A stretch of DNA of 64,000 bases from Ampelomyces quisqualis (taxonomy: Eukaryota > Ascomycota > Dothideomycetes > Pleosporales > Phaeosphaeriaceae): positions 2,604,001 through 2,668,000 of the forward strand of contig JAGTXZ010000014.1 of assembly GCA_018398575.1 (NCBI GenBank). Reading direction: 5' to 3'. Both the position numbers and the translations under genes were made by a program. This document shows, piece by piece, positions 34,655-46,100 of this stretch. Position 1 is the first letter of the stretch. Every line of letters starts with the position of its first letter. Under the pieces are notes generated by a model, which made no database searches, had not been told where the DNA came from, and saw nothing but the letters and a program-made list of their open reading frames with translations.

Positions 34655-35079
34655 GTTTGCCTTGCTGTGGTTGTCGCACAAAATGGGTGGCGCTGCTTTG
34701 GGGCGTAGAACTATCAGAGTGTGCTGGGTCGACCGAGGTGCCTCGTCCCTTCGTGAGTCAAAGTTTGGTCGAAAGCGGCCGTGACAGCGGAGTGCGCCCG
34801 CGCCCAAGACGTGGTGGGGCAGTGCGTCACCGTCACGCGTGAATGACTAAGCACCCTTTGAATACCCCCACGGGAAGTTGGGATGGGAGCACTGCTTCGC
34901 CATGTCTCTACGTTTTCAACGAGGCTGAATGCAGGACGCTTTTACGCAGCCGCCCGTTACCCCGTATCTGCAAGTTCGACGTCCGGCATGTTGTCCACCT
35001 TTCGCCGAATCTATTCCTCTACTGGTAATGCTCTAACACCCGCTGCCGTCTAAGCTCGCTCTTGTCCTTACTTGAATCT
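34655..35079. other. Intergenic, CCDC124 promoter side
   Basis: Divergent gap between the CCDC124 gene and the ankyrin pseudogene. It contains no recognisable gene. Confidence 0.45.
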
Positions 35080-35836
35080 ATGTCTTTGCTGGAACTACCT
35101 CCCGAGCTCCATTTGGAGTTCGCTGAGTGTCTCACCCAATCTTGTCTTGGCGTTGTCCTGGATTCACAGATGTGAATACTCCCGACGATGACGGCTGGAC
35201 ACCTCTACTTGCGGCAGCCGTGTCATACGACCAGATGCCAACAATCGAGTACCTCATCGAGCACTGCGCCAATCTGGATGCTGTTACGCAATACCGCGTA
35301 TCAGCACTCATGTTGGCTATTAGGCATAAGCAATTCGCTGTTGCCAAATTCCGGTCAGCAAGGGTGTTGATGTCAACATAGTGGATGCCGTACATGGAGA
35401 TACCACGCTTATCGATGCAGCAGAGTGTGACGACCCGGAGATCGTTCGTCTACTCATCGAGAAAGGTGCCGATCTAAATCAGACCAACAACAACAAGTGG
35501 ACACCCTTCCTCCAAGCTTGCAAATATGGCAAAGCTTGCAAATATGGCAGCCTGAATGTCGTCAAAGTGCTGCTGGAGCACGGTGCTGACCCGGCCGAGC
35601 CATGTCGTTGTGGATGCGGGACGACTCCCCTACAGGGAGCTTGCACTAACGGTCACATCGGAATTGTCAAGTTCTTGCTTGAGCTTGGTGTGAGTCCACA
35701 TACGGTCAACAAATCAGGCCAGAGCCCTATAGACCATGCGTTGTCCAGGGTTCAAATTTTCCATCGTAAGGAAATTCTCAAACTTCCTGAGGAGAAGGGG
35801 TGCGTTCCGACTCCTCAGACAGGTGGAGTGTTCTGA
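35080..35836 (+). pseudogene. Frameshifted ankyrin-repeat protein gene
   Basis: An ATG at 35080 opens MSLLELPPELHLEFAECL, the usual N-terminus of fungal F-box/ankyrin proteins, but that frame ends at a TGA near 35173. Ankyrin repeats start in another frame at about 35163 (DDDGWTPLLAAAV, IEYLIEHCANLD) and run into a TAG at 35379-35381. They resume one frame over from about 35353 (VSKGVDVN, then TTLIDAAECDDPEIVRLLIEKGADLNQ) and continue to the stop at 35836 through three more repeats. No intron fits at 35351-35353, so a one-base deletion there is the simplest explanation. Most of the region after the F-box-like start is also missing. An 18-base duplication lengthens one repeat by six residues. 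Probably a non-functional relic; a second short translated part cannot be excluded. Confidence 0.7.
35514..35549 (+). repeat. 18-base exact tandem duplication
   Basis: AAGCTTGCAAATATGGCA occurs twice head to tail (35514-35531 and 35532-35549). It inserts six residues (ACKYGK/ACKYGS) into an ankyrin repeat without changing frame. Confidence 0.95.
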
Positions 35837-36256
35837 AAGAGACTCCTCCTGAGAACAGCGTTGGGCGTTCTCCAAAACGAGCACGCACAGCCACCCAGTA
35901 TTACAATATTGGACATGACTTTTTGTTAAACGTAGATATTGTTCACCCATAGATTTGGGTTACGCGTGATATTGGTCCAGCGTAGATACTGCTTCCTACC
36001 AGATACGAGCGAAAGTCACAAAGACATGTCCAATACTATCACGTCTAGCAAAACTGTTAATTGATACGAATACCACCGTACGATTTCCAACTCTCTCCAT
36101 CCCTTCCGCATGATTTGCGACGTTATGAATCATTGTAAATTTAACAATGATAGGAAACAGACTTCAAAAGTCTAAAAGATAAGAGTGTCCGGAGTGTAAA
36201 ATTGATCAAGGTGTTGTGGTAACAGTACATACATAAATACGTGTACGGAAATTTAA
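35837..36256. other. Convergent intergenic region
   Basis: Between the ankyrin relic and the aquaporin 3' end. AT-rich towards the aquaporin side; nothing recognisable. Confidence 0.45.
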
Positions 36257-37600
36257 TTACACAACTCCCCTCTCCTTCTCCCTCCTCAAATGCTCGCGCC
36301 CAGCCCTGATCGCAAAGCGCGGCGAAAAATACTTCAATCCCATCCAAGGCGTGTTAATCGGGCTAGGACCCGTAAAAATGAAGATATCGTACATGGCAGC
36401 ACCAAAGGCACAGCCTAGAAAAGGCGAAACCATAGGAATCTGATCGTACCTTTTTTTAGCGAACGTGAGAACTTATTTTTCGAGACAAAAGCTTACCCAG
36501 AAATAATAGTCGCCCGCAGACCAGACTTCTCCGCCGTATCCGACGGCGTAGGACATCAGTCTCGGGCCAAAGTCTCGAGCAATGTTAATCGCGTAGCCGG
36601 TTTCCCAGCCGAAACAAGATCCGAGACCGAAGATTAGGAAGAAGAGACATAGGGGGAACCATTTATCGTCCTGCGGAGGCCGATCAGCTCGGGTTCCCAT
36701 GGGACTGGCGGAGGGAGGTACATACCTTTGGAACACCATTGTTACTCGGATCCTTGAGCGCGAAAATGACAAATATCAGTAGAGCGCTAGCAATGAACTC
36801 AGAGAAGAATTGGCTAGTCTTTGTAAGGAAGGGTTGGGGATATGTGCAGAAAATGGCTGCGGTAGCTTTCTCCGCAGGTGGCACTGTTCGGGCACCACCT
36901 TCGAACCAGTCGATGGCGGTTATGTAATTGGCGTAGACGATGCCGCTACCGATGAAGCCGCCGAGCATCTGGGCGCAGAAGTACATGGGGAACCTCCGCC
37001 ATGGAAGTTGGCGGAATATGCAGTTGGTCAGGGTGATGGCGGGATTGAGGTATGCTCCGGAGTCGCCTGCGACGTAGACACCTAGCATGACGCCGAGGCC
37101 CCAGCTGGGTGGGTGTTAGTATCTTCCTTGCAAGGGAGAGAGAGTGTGTGCGCAACTTACCCCCAGTTGATGGATTGGTATTCGCCAAATCCATTTCCGC
37201 CTGGTGCTGCTGTCTGCCCAGTGGATAGTAAGACCTGCGCCACTGATCCGTCACCGAACATGACCATGATTACTACGCCCCAGAATTCTGCAAAAGGTTC
37301 TCTCAGTACCGTGCGGATTTTAGACCATAACAATTCAGACGCTGGGCCGTGATCATGTTCTTCGTTGATTGGTGCCCGCGGATGGAGTCCGAGAGCTGAG
37401 CGTGTTCTTTGTGCACTTGATGACGTCCTGTTTGGCGACAGTTCATTCGAGTGGGCCGAACTCTCTGTCCGAGCCTGGGTCAGGGGGGTATGGGAGGTAT
37501 ATCCTTGAAGTCTCGCATCACGATGGTCTTCGGCCCAATCGTGGGACAGTGGAGGTCCTTGAGCCATTGGACCATTGTAGTTAGTAGCCAGGGTGGCCAT
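36257..37600 (-). CDS. Aquaglyceroporin-type MIP channel
   Basis: Membrane channel for water, glycerol or similar small solutes. Four exons: 37600-37161, 37104-36726, 36670-36497 and 36439-36257, with introns of 55-57 bases; 391 residues. About 100 hydrophilic N-terminal residues precede the first helix (EFWGVVIMVMFGDGSVAQVLL). The first NPA box is intact in LNPAITL. The second half-site reads AINIARDFGPR, so NPA has become NIA; the Asp after Arg, typical of glycerol-type channels, is kept. The last intron must end after GATCAG, because only that acceptor joins YYFW to IPMVSPFLGC, as in the family. The start at 37600 is the first ATG; only a GTG lies in frame upstream. Glycerol permeability is an inference. 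Confidence 0.92.
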
Positions 37601-39985
37601 CCTCACTGGCCGTCGAGTTCAAATCGGACCGCTGTCAAGTTTCAAGCTTGAAAAGTGCCCGCTTTAGCAACAAACAAGAAGCAGAAAATTTAAAACCCAA
37701 ACTTCCGCCCTCGTAGCGGCCAACATCCGCAGCTTAAAGCCGACCGCGTCGTTTCCTCCTCGGCTCTCCAGTTTCCAACGACGTCACAGCATGATCTCGA
37801 TGGCAGTCGAGTGCTAATCCCATTATTGGGGATGACCATGGCGTTTTCCCCGCATCAGTTAGGCGATTTGCTCAACCCGGGGTGTGTGTTGACTTAGAGT
37901 GCGCCAGAAATGACGTCTGGTCCGCGGAAGGGAAGCACTATTTCCGCGTGCCGAGAAGTGACAGGCTTGGGTAACGCGAATGCAACAAGAATTGACTCCG
38001 TTGTTGAAGAGAATTTGGCTGCGAGATTGTGTAAGTCGATTGAAGTTTGTATGTATTCACGATGCATGTCAACATTGAAGTCAAGTGTGGAGTCCTTGCG
38101 TGCTGTTATTGTGGGTTTGTCTGGGGTGCATCGGACGATCGACCCACAAATTTGTGAGCGCTTGCCGAGCCAAGCAAATTTTCGCGATTTCACCTCACCT
38201 CACCTCTCACCGTCACCAACTGTGACCTTCTGGTCACCACGTCGAATTCTCATGCACGCACCTCCAAACCGAGACGTAAACTCCAAAGGATGCGACAATG
38301 AATTGTTACACGAGGGTAATGGGCACCTTATCTCATGACGGCTTGTGTATGCACCCAGGATTCCAGCTGGAGTAGGACTTAGCTTTGAGAGGTCGAGTAT
38401 GGAACTCCTCACACAGCGTATTGCAAGTCTATTCAGCTCCGTTCCAAGATGTACTGCTACTTTTATGCATCGCATGTAGGACAATAGCGGTGTGTGGTTG
38501 GCTCAAGTTTGGACAACATCAGCGACGTTTGTGTCCTCAAAGATCACACGGCGTCAATAGCTGGATATTGGGTTTCATTTCTCTCTCACTTCACTAATTA
38601 TCTATGCCTCCCTATCCGTCATTATACACTCCTCACTTCTTATTCTTTACTATCGTTGCCGTTGCCCTCCATTGCCCTCTCTACATCAAACTCTCTTTCG
38701 CAGCTGCCACATAGGATGTACGGCCACCAACAGTATAATTGTATATTGTACACTAATAATCTTAACCTAGACCCTACAGGCAACTCATATTGGCTCGCAG
38801 CCTCTGCGGCATCTGGGACCTCAAGGATTTCAGGATATTTTCCGGCAGCTTATCGTATCCTGACTTCCAGAACTCTGCCAAAACTACACTACGGCCCATA
38901 GACTTGTGTAATTTCTGCAAGGCGACAGAAAGCAGAATCTCGCCTTCGCTTGGAGAGGGGCAAGCGAATTCAACCTTTGTGACAGCAGTGCACAATAACG
39001 AACAGCTTCATCAAGCATCCAAGCGCATCTCGCAGCCCATGCTTGCAACAAGAATGAGTTGCACGGGGCGATCTTTATTATTGACAAGCGTTGCAGGTTG
39101 TGAGCGCAAGTCCTCCCGCCATTCACCTCGCATCCGCAAATTTTGCGCGAGCTTGCGCGAGCTCCTCTTTCACCTGGAGTCTGCACACCACCACAACAAC
39201 AATACTCGCCCCACCCCGCACCTCTTTCTCACCTAGACATAGAAACATTTGCTTGCACTATATATTGATTACATTTTCCAGGTCCTTTAAGTTCAAATCC
39301 GAAGAGACGACGGCAGAGTGGTTGCCTTACACGCCTGGAGCAAAACCCCGAACTTCGGTTTGGGTCCCACTCATACCCTCTGAAGAGATGAGCCCGCAGA
39401 TGTACAGCGGTGTCCAATTCAACCTGGGCGTCTGCATATGGAACTGCAAAAGCTAGCCATACGGTGGGTCTAGTTTTTTGCGCGTGGGTTCGAGTCTTTG
39501 GAGAGGAAGAATGTAGCGCGATGCTTCTTTTTGGAGGATGGAGGACATGTATGTGTAGTGTCTTTCACTTATGATCCAATAATGGAGTCTTGTGACGCGT
39601 CACGAGTGATACTGCGGATGTGCCACGTGGTATCTCTTTCACTACAGCCTGGGATGCTCAGGTAACTACCTAGCCTTTAAATCTTCTGTCCTCCCTTCCT
39701 AGTCCATGGTGCACTACGCAACCCAGACCGCCCAAACTATCTAAGTTGAAGCTTTACCCAACTCAGACAACATCCTCGCTGCTCTAATAGCGTAGAGACT
39801 TCACGCGGGCCATGTAATCTTCAAGGATCGACATTGCATTACATGTAAACTTCATATCCGCCATCGCTAAAAGCCTCCCCTCCCCGCTCATCCTTACAAA
39901 ATTGCACGAGGTTTGAGACCCAGTAACTACTACCAATAAGCTTGCTCTAATTCCGACAATAGGCCTGCTAGTCGCATCTGCAGCA
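37601..39985. other. 2.4-kb divergent intergenic region
   Basis: Separates the aquaporin gene from an unrecognised gene. ORFs up to about 150 codons exist on both strands (for example 38790-39236) but overlap in several frames, and none has domain-like content. TCACCTCACCTCACC near 38190 is a short simple repeat. No tRNA was found: a GGTTCGAGTC at 39487 lacks a pairing stem. Confidence 0.4.
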
Positions 39986-40968
39986 ATGTCTGCCTCTTCT
40001 GAACCACATGTAGCGGACGCTCAGGCGGATCAGCTCGCACAAATTATGTTTTCACTACGTGAAGCGCAGAACCCAGAACATGTGATCGATGCATCAGCCA
40101 CCTCTCTCACTTCTTTTCCGGATGAGGATCACAATGCCCTTGAGCAAGCTGGTGGAGCAAAGGAACGTGCAGAGCTGTTCGATCCGGTCGATGGAGTGAT
40201 GGACCCTCCACGCGTATATCGAGATGAGGAAGGATGTCCCACTATCTTCTTGGGTATACGAGATCTGGTGAGAGAACTCTGTCATTACAACAGCTGGGAT
40301 GCGAAGGGGCTTTTCAAGTTCGCACACGATCTCGACTCATATTCAGCTTATGATCAGCAATGGTTTACCTTGCACCGAGACTTTACGAACATTTGGTTGG
40401 ACGTACTAGAAGCACATGTAAAAGCAACAATTCCGATCCAAGGGGAGTTACTCAGGAAGATTCGAGGATGCAAATTCGCTACGAAGAATGTGGAACTGGA
40501 AAATGCGTTCGGCCAACCTATTCCCAGAGTGGAGGCTGATGTAGCTGGACTGCACATCATGGCCGGAGATCCTGTCGACATCAAGACAGTCAAATCAAAT
40601 CTCGTAGCGGAGATCAAGGGTCATGTGGCGAGAGCTTTGGGACATTTAGAGGCTGCCATGTCACCTCTAGGCGAGCCCCCACGCGCAAGAACACAAGCAC
40701 GTTCTGGGGGAATTCGCAGCCAGCGAGGAGTGGGCTTTGTATCTCGCTGTGGGATTGTTCTTGGAGGAATGCGGCTGGCACATCAATGTAGGTCTACATC
40801 ATGACTTTTTGAGGCCGTGGCGCACAGGGTGCTAACGGCGAGTAGGCCAAGTGGGAGCTTGAGGCGTACGTGCCCCGAGAAGAGGAATGTCAAGAGGACG
40901 ACTACAAAGGCGGCGGGGACAAGAGTGGTGTCGGTTTGACGAGGTACGATGGTGATGGTGTATGGTGA
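39986..40968 (+). CDS. Hypothetical protein, gene model uncertain
   Basis: From the ATG at 39986 an ORF reads about 210 residues of coherent, helix-rich sequence (for example IRDLVRELCHYNSWDAKGLF and DFTNIWLDVLEAHVK). Its own frame then turns Arg/Gly-rich and ends at 40804. A neighbouring frame continues with convincing content (EHKHVLGEFAASEEWALYLAVGLFLEE, split here as one helical block). To join them one needs a small intron ending at CTCTAG (40671-40676, donor GTAGCG or GTGGCG) or a one-base error. A further intron (GTAGGT ... GAGTAG, 40795-40845) joins to a last exon ending in TGA at 40966-40968. I recognise no family. The protein looks soluble. Confidence 0.5.
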
Positions 40969-41516
40969 CTGTACGTGATTGTTGTTATAGATAGCAGGCT
41001 ACAGGGACAGAGTTTGCAACAACGGATATGCAACAGTCAAGTGGAGGTGAGTACATTTCAGAAAAGAAAGATCAAGGCCTGGAGATGCTAGCGAAAAAGA
41101 TTGTTCAGCTCGGTGAACTAAGCTATGTATGATTACAGTGTCAGTAGATGAGCTATCCTTTCCCTCGTACCCAAGTCGTTTGCTAGCACACACGCTGCGA
41201 AGATGGCTGAATGCGTTGTCAAGCTGAGTGTTTCCGCACGCTTCTGCGAGGGAAGGAATGAGCGAGCGATGTAGTTTAGTTGCCTAGCTAGAGGTGATTT
41301 TTCGCGCGGCTGGATATCTTTTACTTAGAAGACTAGAATGTTGGGCAACGCGATGGAAATTTGGAGCTTACGGAGCAGAGACAGGAGAATTTGTTTTGAA
41401 AAGAAAGTATGAAGAAAGAGACATTAGGACTACGAGATTGTGGATGACCGAAAGGGGGGTCCTTCACAAGAATTTGAAATACCAAAAAAGAAAACTCTCC
41501 CAAGAACATCAACACC
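40969..41516. other. Convergent intergenic region
   Basis: Between two unrecognised genes. No ORF with recognisable content. Confidence 0.45.
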
Positions 41517-42227
41517 TCATTGCGGCAATGAATCCACCATCTCCCAACCCGCTTGCACAGGATCGACGATCCTCTCCCATTCCTCCTCGCCCTCATCATC
41601 AGCATCGTCTGCCGCCAATCTCATTGCCGCCAATTGTTCAGACAGCAGCCTCATATCCTCGTACAGAGCTTCCCTCTCTTTGTATTTGCGAACCGCATCC
41701 GCAAGCTTCTTAGTCGGATACGCAGACGTTCTGTTCCTCTTGGCCTCTGGTGGTTTTCGCGCGTCATCTCCCACCTTCATTCCACGAATCTTTGGCTGCG
41801 AAGATTCGCGATCCGTTTCTGCACGCGGAGTTCGACTTGCTCGTCTCTTCGCAGTCATGTCCCGTTCCCGATGAGCCTGGACCTCCGCAAGCATGCCCCG
41901 TTCCCAGTCAGCCTGAGCATGGCGCTCCATCTCCCTTTCCAGAACTCGGCCGCGGCCCAAGTACTGGTTGAAGGCCGGATCTCTGTAGAGCGAGTCGCGA
42001 GAGGTAGGGAGAGGAGGAGTGGTGGGAGTGGAGGTGTAGGGCCAAACGGTACTTGTTACTGGTGTCGTGGCCGGAGATGGGGGCGGTGCATCAATGTCGA
42101 TCATGTTAGGCGATGGAAAGCCGCGGGCTCGCGTAGAGGGGGAGGATGGGTAATTGATGCAGGCGGGGCAGCTACACTTGTACGGGTATGCAGTCTCTTT
42201 GTGCTCTATGATTTGGCGACCGGGCAT
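41517..42227 (-). CDS. Hypothetical protein with a Pro/Ser-rich N-terminus and coiled coil
   Basis: Single-exon ORF of 236 residues. Near the N-terminus, YKCSCPAC has a CxCxxC-like arrangement that could hold a metal. Residues about 25-80 are rich in Pro, Ser and Thr. From about residue 85 the sequence is strongly charged (EREMERHAQADWERGMLAEVQAHRERD), and about 165-215 can form a coiled coil (REALYEDMRLLSEQLAAMRL) ending in an acidic patch and ERIVDPVQAGWEMVDSL. Not recognised; the composition is that of a real fungal protein rather than a shadow ORF. A nuclear or scaffold role would be a guess. Confidence 0.6.
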   Translation of the reverse strand: MPGRQIIEHKETAYPYKCSCPACINYPSSPSTRARGFPSPNMIDIDAPPPSPATTPVTSTVWPYTSTPTTPPLPTSRDSLYRDPAFNQYLGRGRVLEREMERHAQADWERGMLAEVQAHRERDMTAKRRASRTPRAETDRESSQPKIRGMKVGDDARKPPEAKRNRTSAYPTKKLADAVRKYKEREALYEDMRLLSEQLAAMRLAADDADDEGEEEWERIVDPVQAGWEMVDSLPQ

Positions 42228-43158
42228 CGTGGGAGGCTGATGTCAACTACATGGGCACTGCGAGCAGTCTGTAATGAAAGTGAACGGAGGTGTAGATGGA
42301 CTTGTCTGGAAGACTCTCTGTGACGAGGAGACTGGCTTTATAGATGCTGAGAAGGGAAATTGTATGGTTGTGTAGCGGTTAAACAGGTAGTGGTAGCGAT
42401 CGTTAGGCCGCTTGCCCCGGAACCGTAAAGGAACGATACGTTGGAGGGTAGAAAGTTGGTTAGTCGCGTCGCTGGTCCATCCGAACTTTTGACTTGGGGA
42501 TCTCCTCAATAGGAAAGCCAGGTGTACCATTATAGTGCCACATTAGTTGAATGGTCGGTTGCCACCAGACGACTTTTCTGGTCGGTCTTCCACTGTATCA
42601 TTTTGCTGTTGAGGCAACGGGCGTACCACTTCCTTGCTCGTCCGGATGCTTCAGTACGCCGATTCTTGAGCGGGTGCGGTTTATGAGACAGTCGGTCGCA
42701 ACCTCGGTATTTGACTGGAGAGGTTCATGTTACTAACGCGGTTCGAACCAGCGGTGTCAAGTAGGACAATCTCAGGTGAGCTGGATGCATGGCAAGGAAC
42801 CAGGTTGTCGCTGGCGGTGGAGTATCTGAGAAATAGTTGTGTCTGGCCCTTGGCGAGCGCACGGGCCATCGGATGGATCGCGCACGGTCTGTTTGTGCCC
42901 GTCCCGCGAACCACAACATCAACCAACCACCACTGTTCCTATTTGGAGGGATCCTTAGCACACACAGCTGCCACCCCGCCATCACGCCTTCCCCCGTCGG
43001 CGCAGCCTCCAATTCACGCTCCAAGAGCCCCAACTACTTCGGACGCGTCATGTGCCGCTGATCTCGGACCCCAATCGATTCCATCTGACCTCGATCGCGA
43101 CTGCTCCAACGCGACGCGCCTGCGCACCAACCGAGCCCGACACCCCGCCACAACAACA
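42228..43158. other. Divergent region upstream of INCENP
   Basis: 931 bases between the start codons of the 236-residue hypothetical gene and INCENP. The final 200 bases are C-rich with few T, as in a leader. A GGTTCGAACC palindrome at 42740 is not part of a tRNA. No gene recognised. Confidence 0.45.
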
Positions 43159-46100
43159 ATGGCCGGCCGCAGCAAAACGCCCGCCATCGGCTCTGCCGGC
43201 TGGATCCTCGAAGAGCGACACCAGTGCAACGACCTCGTCGCGCAGGAGCTGGAGGACTTCGGCTTCTCCGTGCGCAACGAGCTGGAATGGCTCAACGAGC
43301 ACATGGCCGACGTCTTTGCCAGCAGCGGAGAGTAGGCCGTGCCTGCCACCCCCGCGCGCGCTGCATTCTGACGGTGCATAGACACAACCTCGATGTTTTC
43401 AAGACGCCCGGCAAACTGCGCGGCAAGACGCCGCGCACCGCGCGCAAGAAGGCCGCCGAGGCCCGCCAGGTAAGAGGACACGCGCTCCTCGCGACGTGGC
43501 CCCGACTGACAGCCAGCAGCCTCTCGCCAGCCTCGTCGCGGCAAACGGCCAGAACAAGCCCAGCCCTGCCGAGCAGAGCCTGAAGAGCCACCTCCAAAAG
43601 GCCGCGCCCAAGACGCGCTTTCAGATCGCTCACGACGAGAGCGCCCGCGCAGTCCAGTCCCCAGCTGCAAAGACGCCCATTGCGCGACAGCTCTTCTCCA
43701 CGGACCTGGCCACCGGCAAGGAAAACGTCGAAAGCAGCTTTGGTGCCCCTGTCTTCGATGGGCGCCACACACAGCCGTCCGCCGCGCCGTCGAGTCCTAT
43801 GCACTCGACACAAGACACCGTCCCGACCTCGCAGGCCGACGATGTCTTCTCTCCGCCTCGCACGCAGTCTACCCAACCGACGCAGCCCACGCAGTCCTTC
43901 CGTCATTCAACACTCGACAAGGACGACGAGCGACGCGACACCGGCGACTCTTTCGTGTCCGCAAAAGAAGCGTTCGGCAGCAAGAACGCCTCGCGCGAAG
44001 ACCTGCAGGCTCGAAACGACGATGCAATGGACGTGGACGATGACAAGGCGGACAACTCACGATCAGACGCACAAGACACTGTCGTCCGCCATGAGCTCAG
44101 CCTGGCTAGCGATGATGAAGACGATGTCATGGTCGACTTGCCCGACTTCCCGATCCCTCCTCGAGTCATCTCTGAGCAGTACAGCATATCTGCAGAGACT
44201 CACGACGCTCTCGAAACGGCACACCTGCGGGCACACGCTCCAGAGCCCAAGACGCTCTTTGCCCCGGAAGCATCCACCACGCCAAGCGGTCAACCTCCAG
44301 CATTGTTCCAAGACGCGACGCACGATGACACCGTCGTGCATCATGATGTGGACGAGCAAATGGACATTGACGATGATGTTCGTTCGCCTTCCGACAACTC
44401 CAGCCCCGTGAAGCCGCTTGTTAGGAAGAGCAGTCTCACCTTCGCATCACTTCCTGCCCGCGAACCTTTGCTTGCCAAAAAGAGCATGGGCAATCGCGTC
44501 TCCCGGACTAGTCACGTAGACCCGAGCAGGACGCGTAACAGTCAGATGGGTAGATACACTGGTGGCAAGAGTTTGGGAGGCAGTCAGCTCATGCAGCCCG
44601 TTGACATGCATGACGATGAGATGGACATCGAAGAATCACGCCCAGCACTCCAACGCGAAGAGTCGGAAACCACAAAGATCCACAACAAGACATCCACACA
44701 ACGCCTTTTCGAACGCATCAACATGCTCAAGCAGCAGAATGAGGCACCCAAGCGCGTTAGCCAAACTATCACCTCCTCACAATCATCTCAGCCTCAGAGC
44801 TTCACTTTCGCGCAACCCATGGATGACGTTGCACCCGCACCAGCTGCACAACCATCGTATCCCGGTCTATTCGCCACAGCACCAGTACAAGATGAGGACG
44901 ATGACGACGACTGGATCTCGCCTGTTCGCACAGTAGCGCCTGCTCGACCGGCATTAAGCAAGAGTCATTCCGCACATGCACCACCTCCACCAGTCAATCA
45001 TGTACCGGCCAAGCCCATTTCGGTTTCCAACCCAGACCTTTCCCTAGTCATTGAGTCTACCACTCCCATTGGCTCTCCGACTGGAAAGAGATACATGGAC
45101 GCTCCCCTCAGTGCATCGAAAGCCAAATTCTATTCTGCACTCCGTGCGGCCAAGGAGAAGATCATCGGGACCAGTGCTGCGAGCGCTCAGGTCAAGCATG
45201 ATGCTCTCTGCGAGAGCCCTATGCGCCCGAACCTTCAACAAGCCCATGACTCATCCGACGATATCTTTGCCAGCCCAAAGCGCACCGAGAAGCAAGGGAT
45301 TTTCTCCGGCCTGCGGTCGCCCTCAAAGGAGTCTCCCAAGTCTTCCAAGCTCGCTAGAATGCCCGGCAGTCCTACTAAGGACGATAGTCGCCGTACTCGC
45401 AGCTCGACAGAGCGCCAGAAGCAAAAGGACAAGGAGACTCAAGAGAGGGACACAAAAGAGGCGAAGCAGAAGCAACGTGCCGAGGATAAGCTCCGAGATA
45501 TGCGCGAGAAGGAGCAGAGCAAGGCAACTCTACACCACCAGAAGAGTAAAGGTGCCTTGAACAAGACACCCTCCGCAATGTCGTCACAGTCAAGCTTGAG
45601 GCAGCCTGCTCCGGTTGTCAACGCAACCAAGACTCCTACATCCTCGTACCAGCAACAGCACCAGTTTTCGCGCCCTGGCACGATGCGTACAAACACTGCT
45701 TCCTCTCGCGAAGATGTTGATTCAGCTGATGAGATGCCCCCGCCTCCTCCGCCCAAGAGTCTCTTGCCCACTACGAAGACTACCAAAGCTACTCTTCGGG
45801 AACCGAGAAAGCTCACCAAGCCCACGAGCAAGGATGCTTTGCCCAAAGCAAAGGCACCTCAAAAGATCATGGTCAATCTCAACAGCAGCAGATACGGTCA
45901 AGCCCCTCCTCCGGCCGCCCGTCCTGCACCAGCTGCAAGCAACAAGCCTCTTCCTGCTGCACCTGCAATGTCAGCCAAGTCTGGTGCTCCAGCACCCAGG
46001 CCCGCTGCAGCGTCTAGCAGGCCAGCCTCGGCTCTGTCTGGCAAGTCCGGACCCGCATCTCGCCCGGCACCTGTTGCAAAGCCGGCTGCTCCTCGCGTGG

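Noticed and set aside
36440..36496. Earlier acceptor (AAAAAAAG) for the last aquaporin intron
   Set aside because: It puts the final exon out of frame; the CAG at 36442-36440 joins FW to IPMVSPF as in the family.
39487..39496. GGTTCGAGTC resembling a tRNA B box
   Set aside because: The flanking bases cannot form a T-stem, and no acceptor stem or A box is placed correctly.
42740..42749. GGTTCGAACC resembling a tRNA T-loop on either strand
   Set aside because: The T-stem does not pair beyond one base on either strand, and no cloverleaf can be drawn.
43628..43906. Minus-strand ORFs over the INCENP exon
   Set aside because: They are shadows of a GC-rich coding exon.
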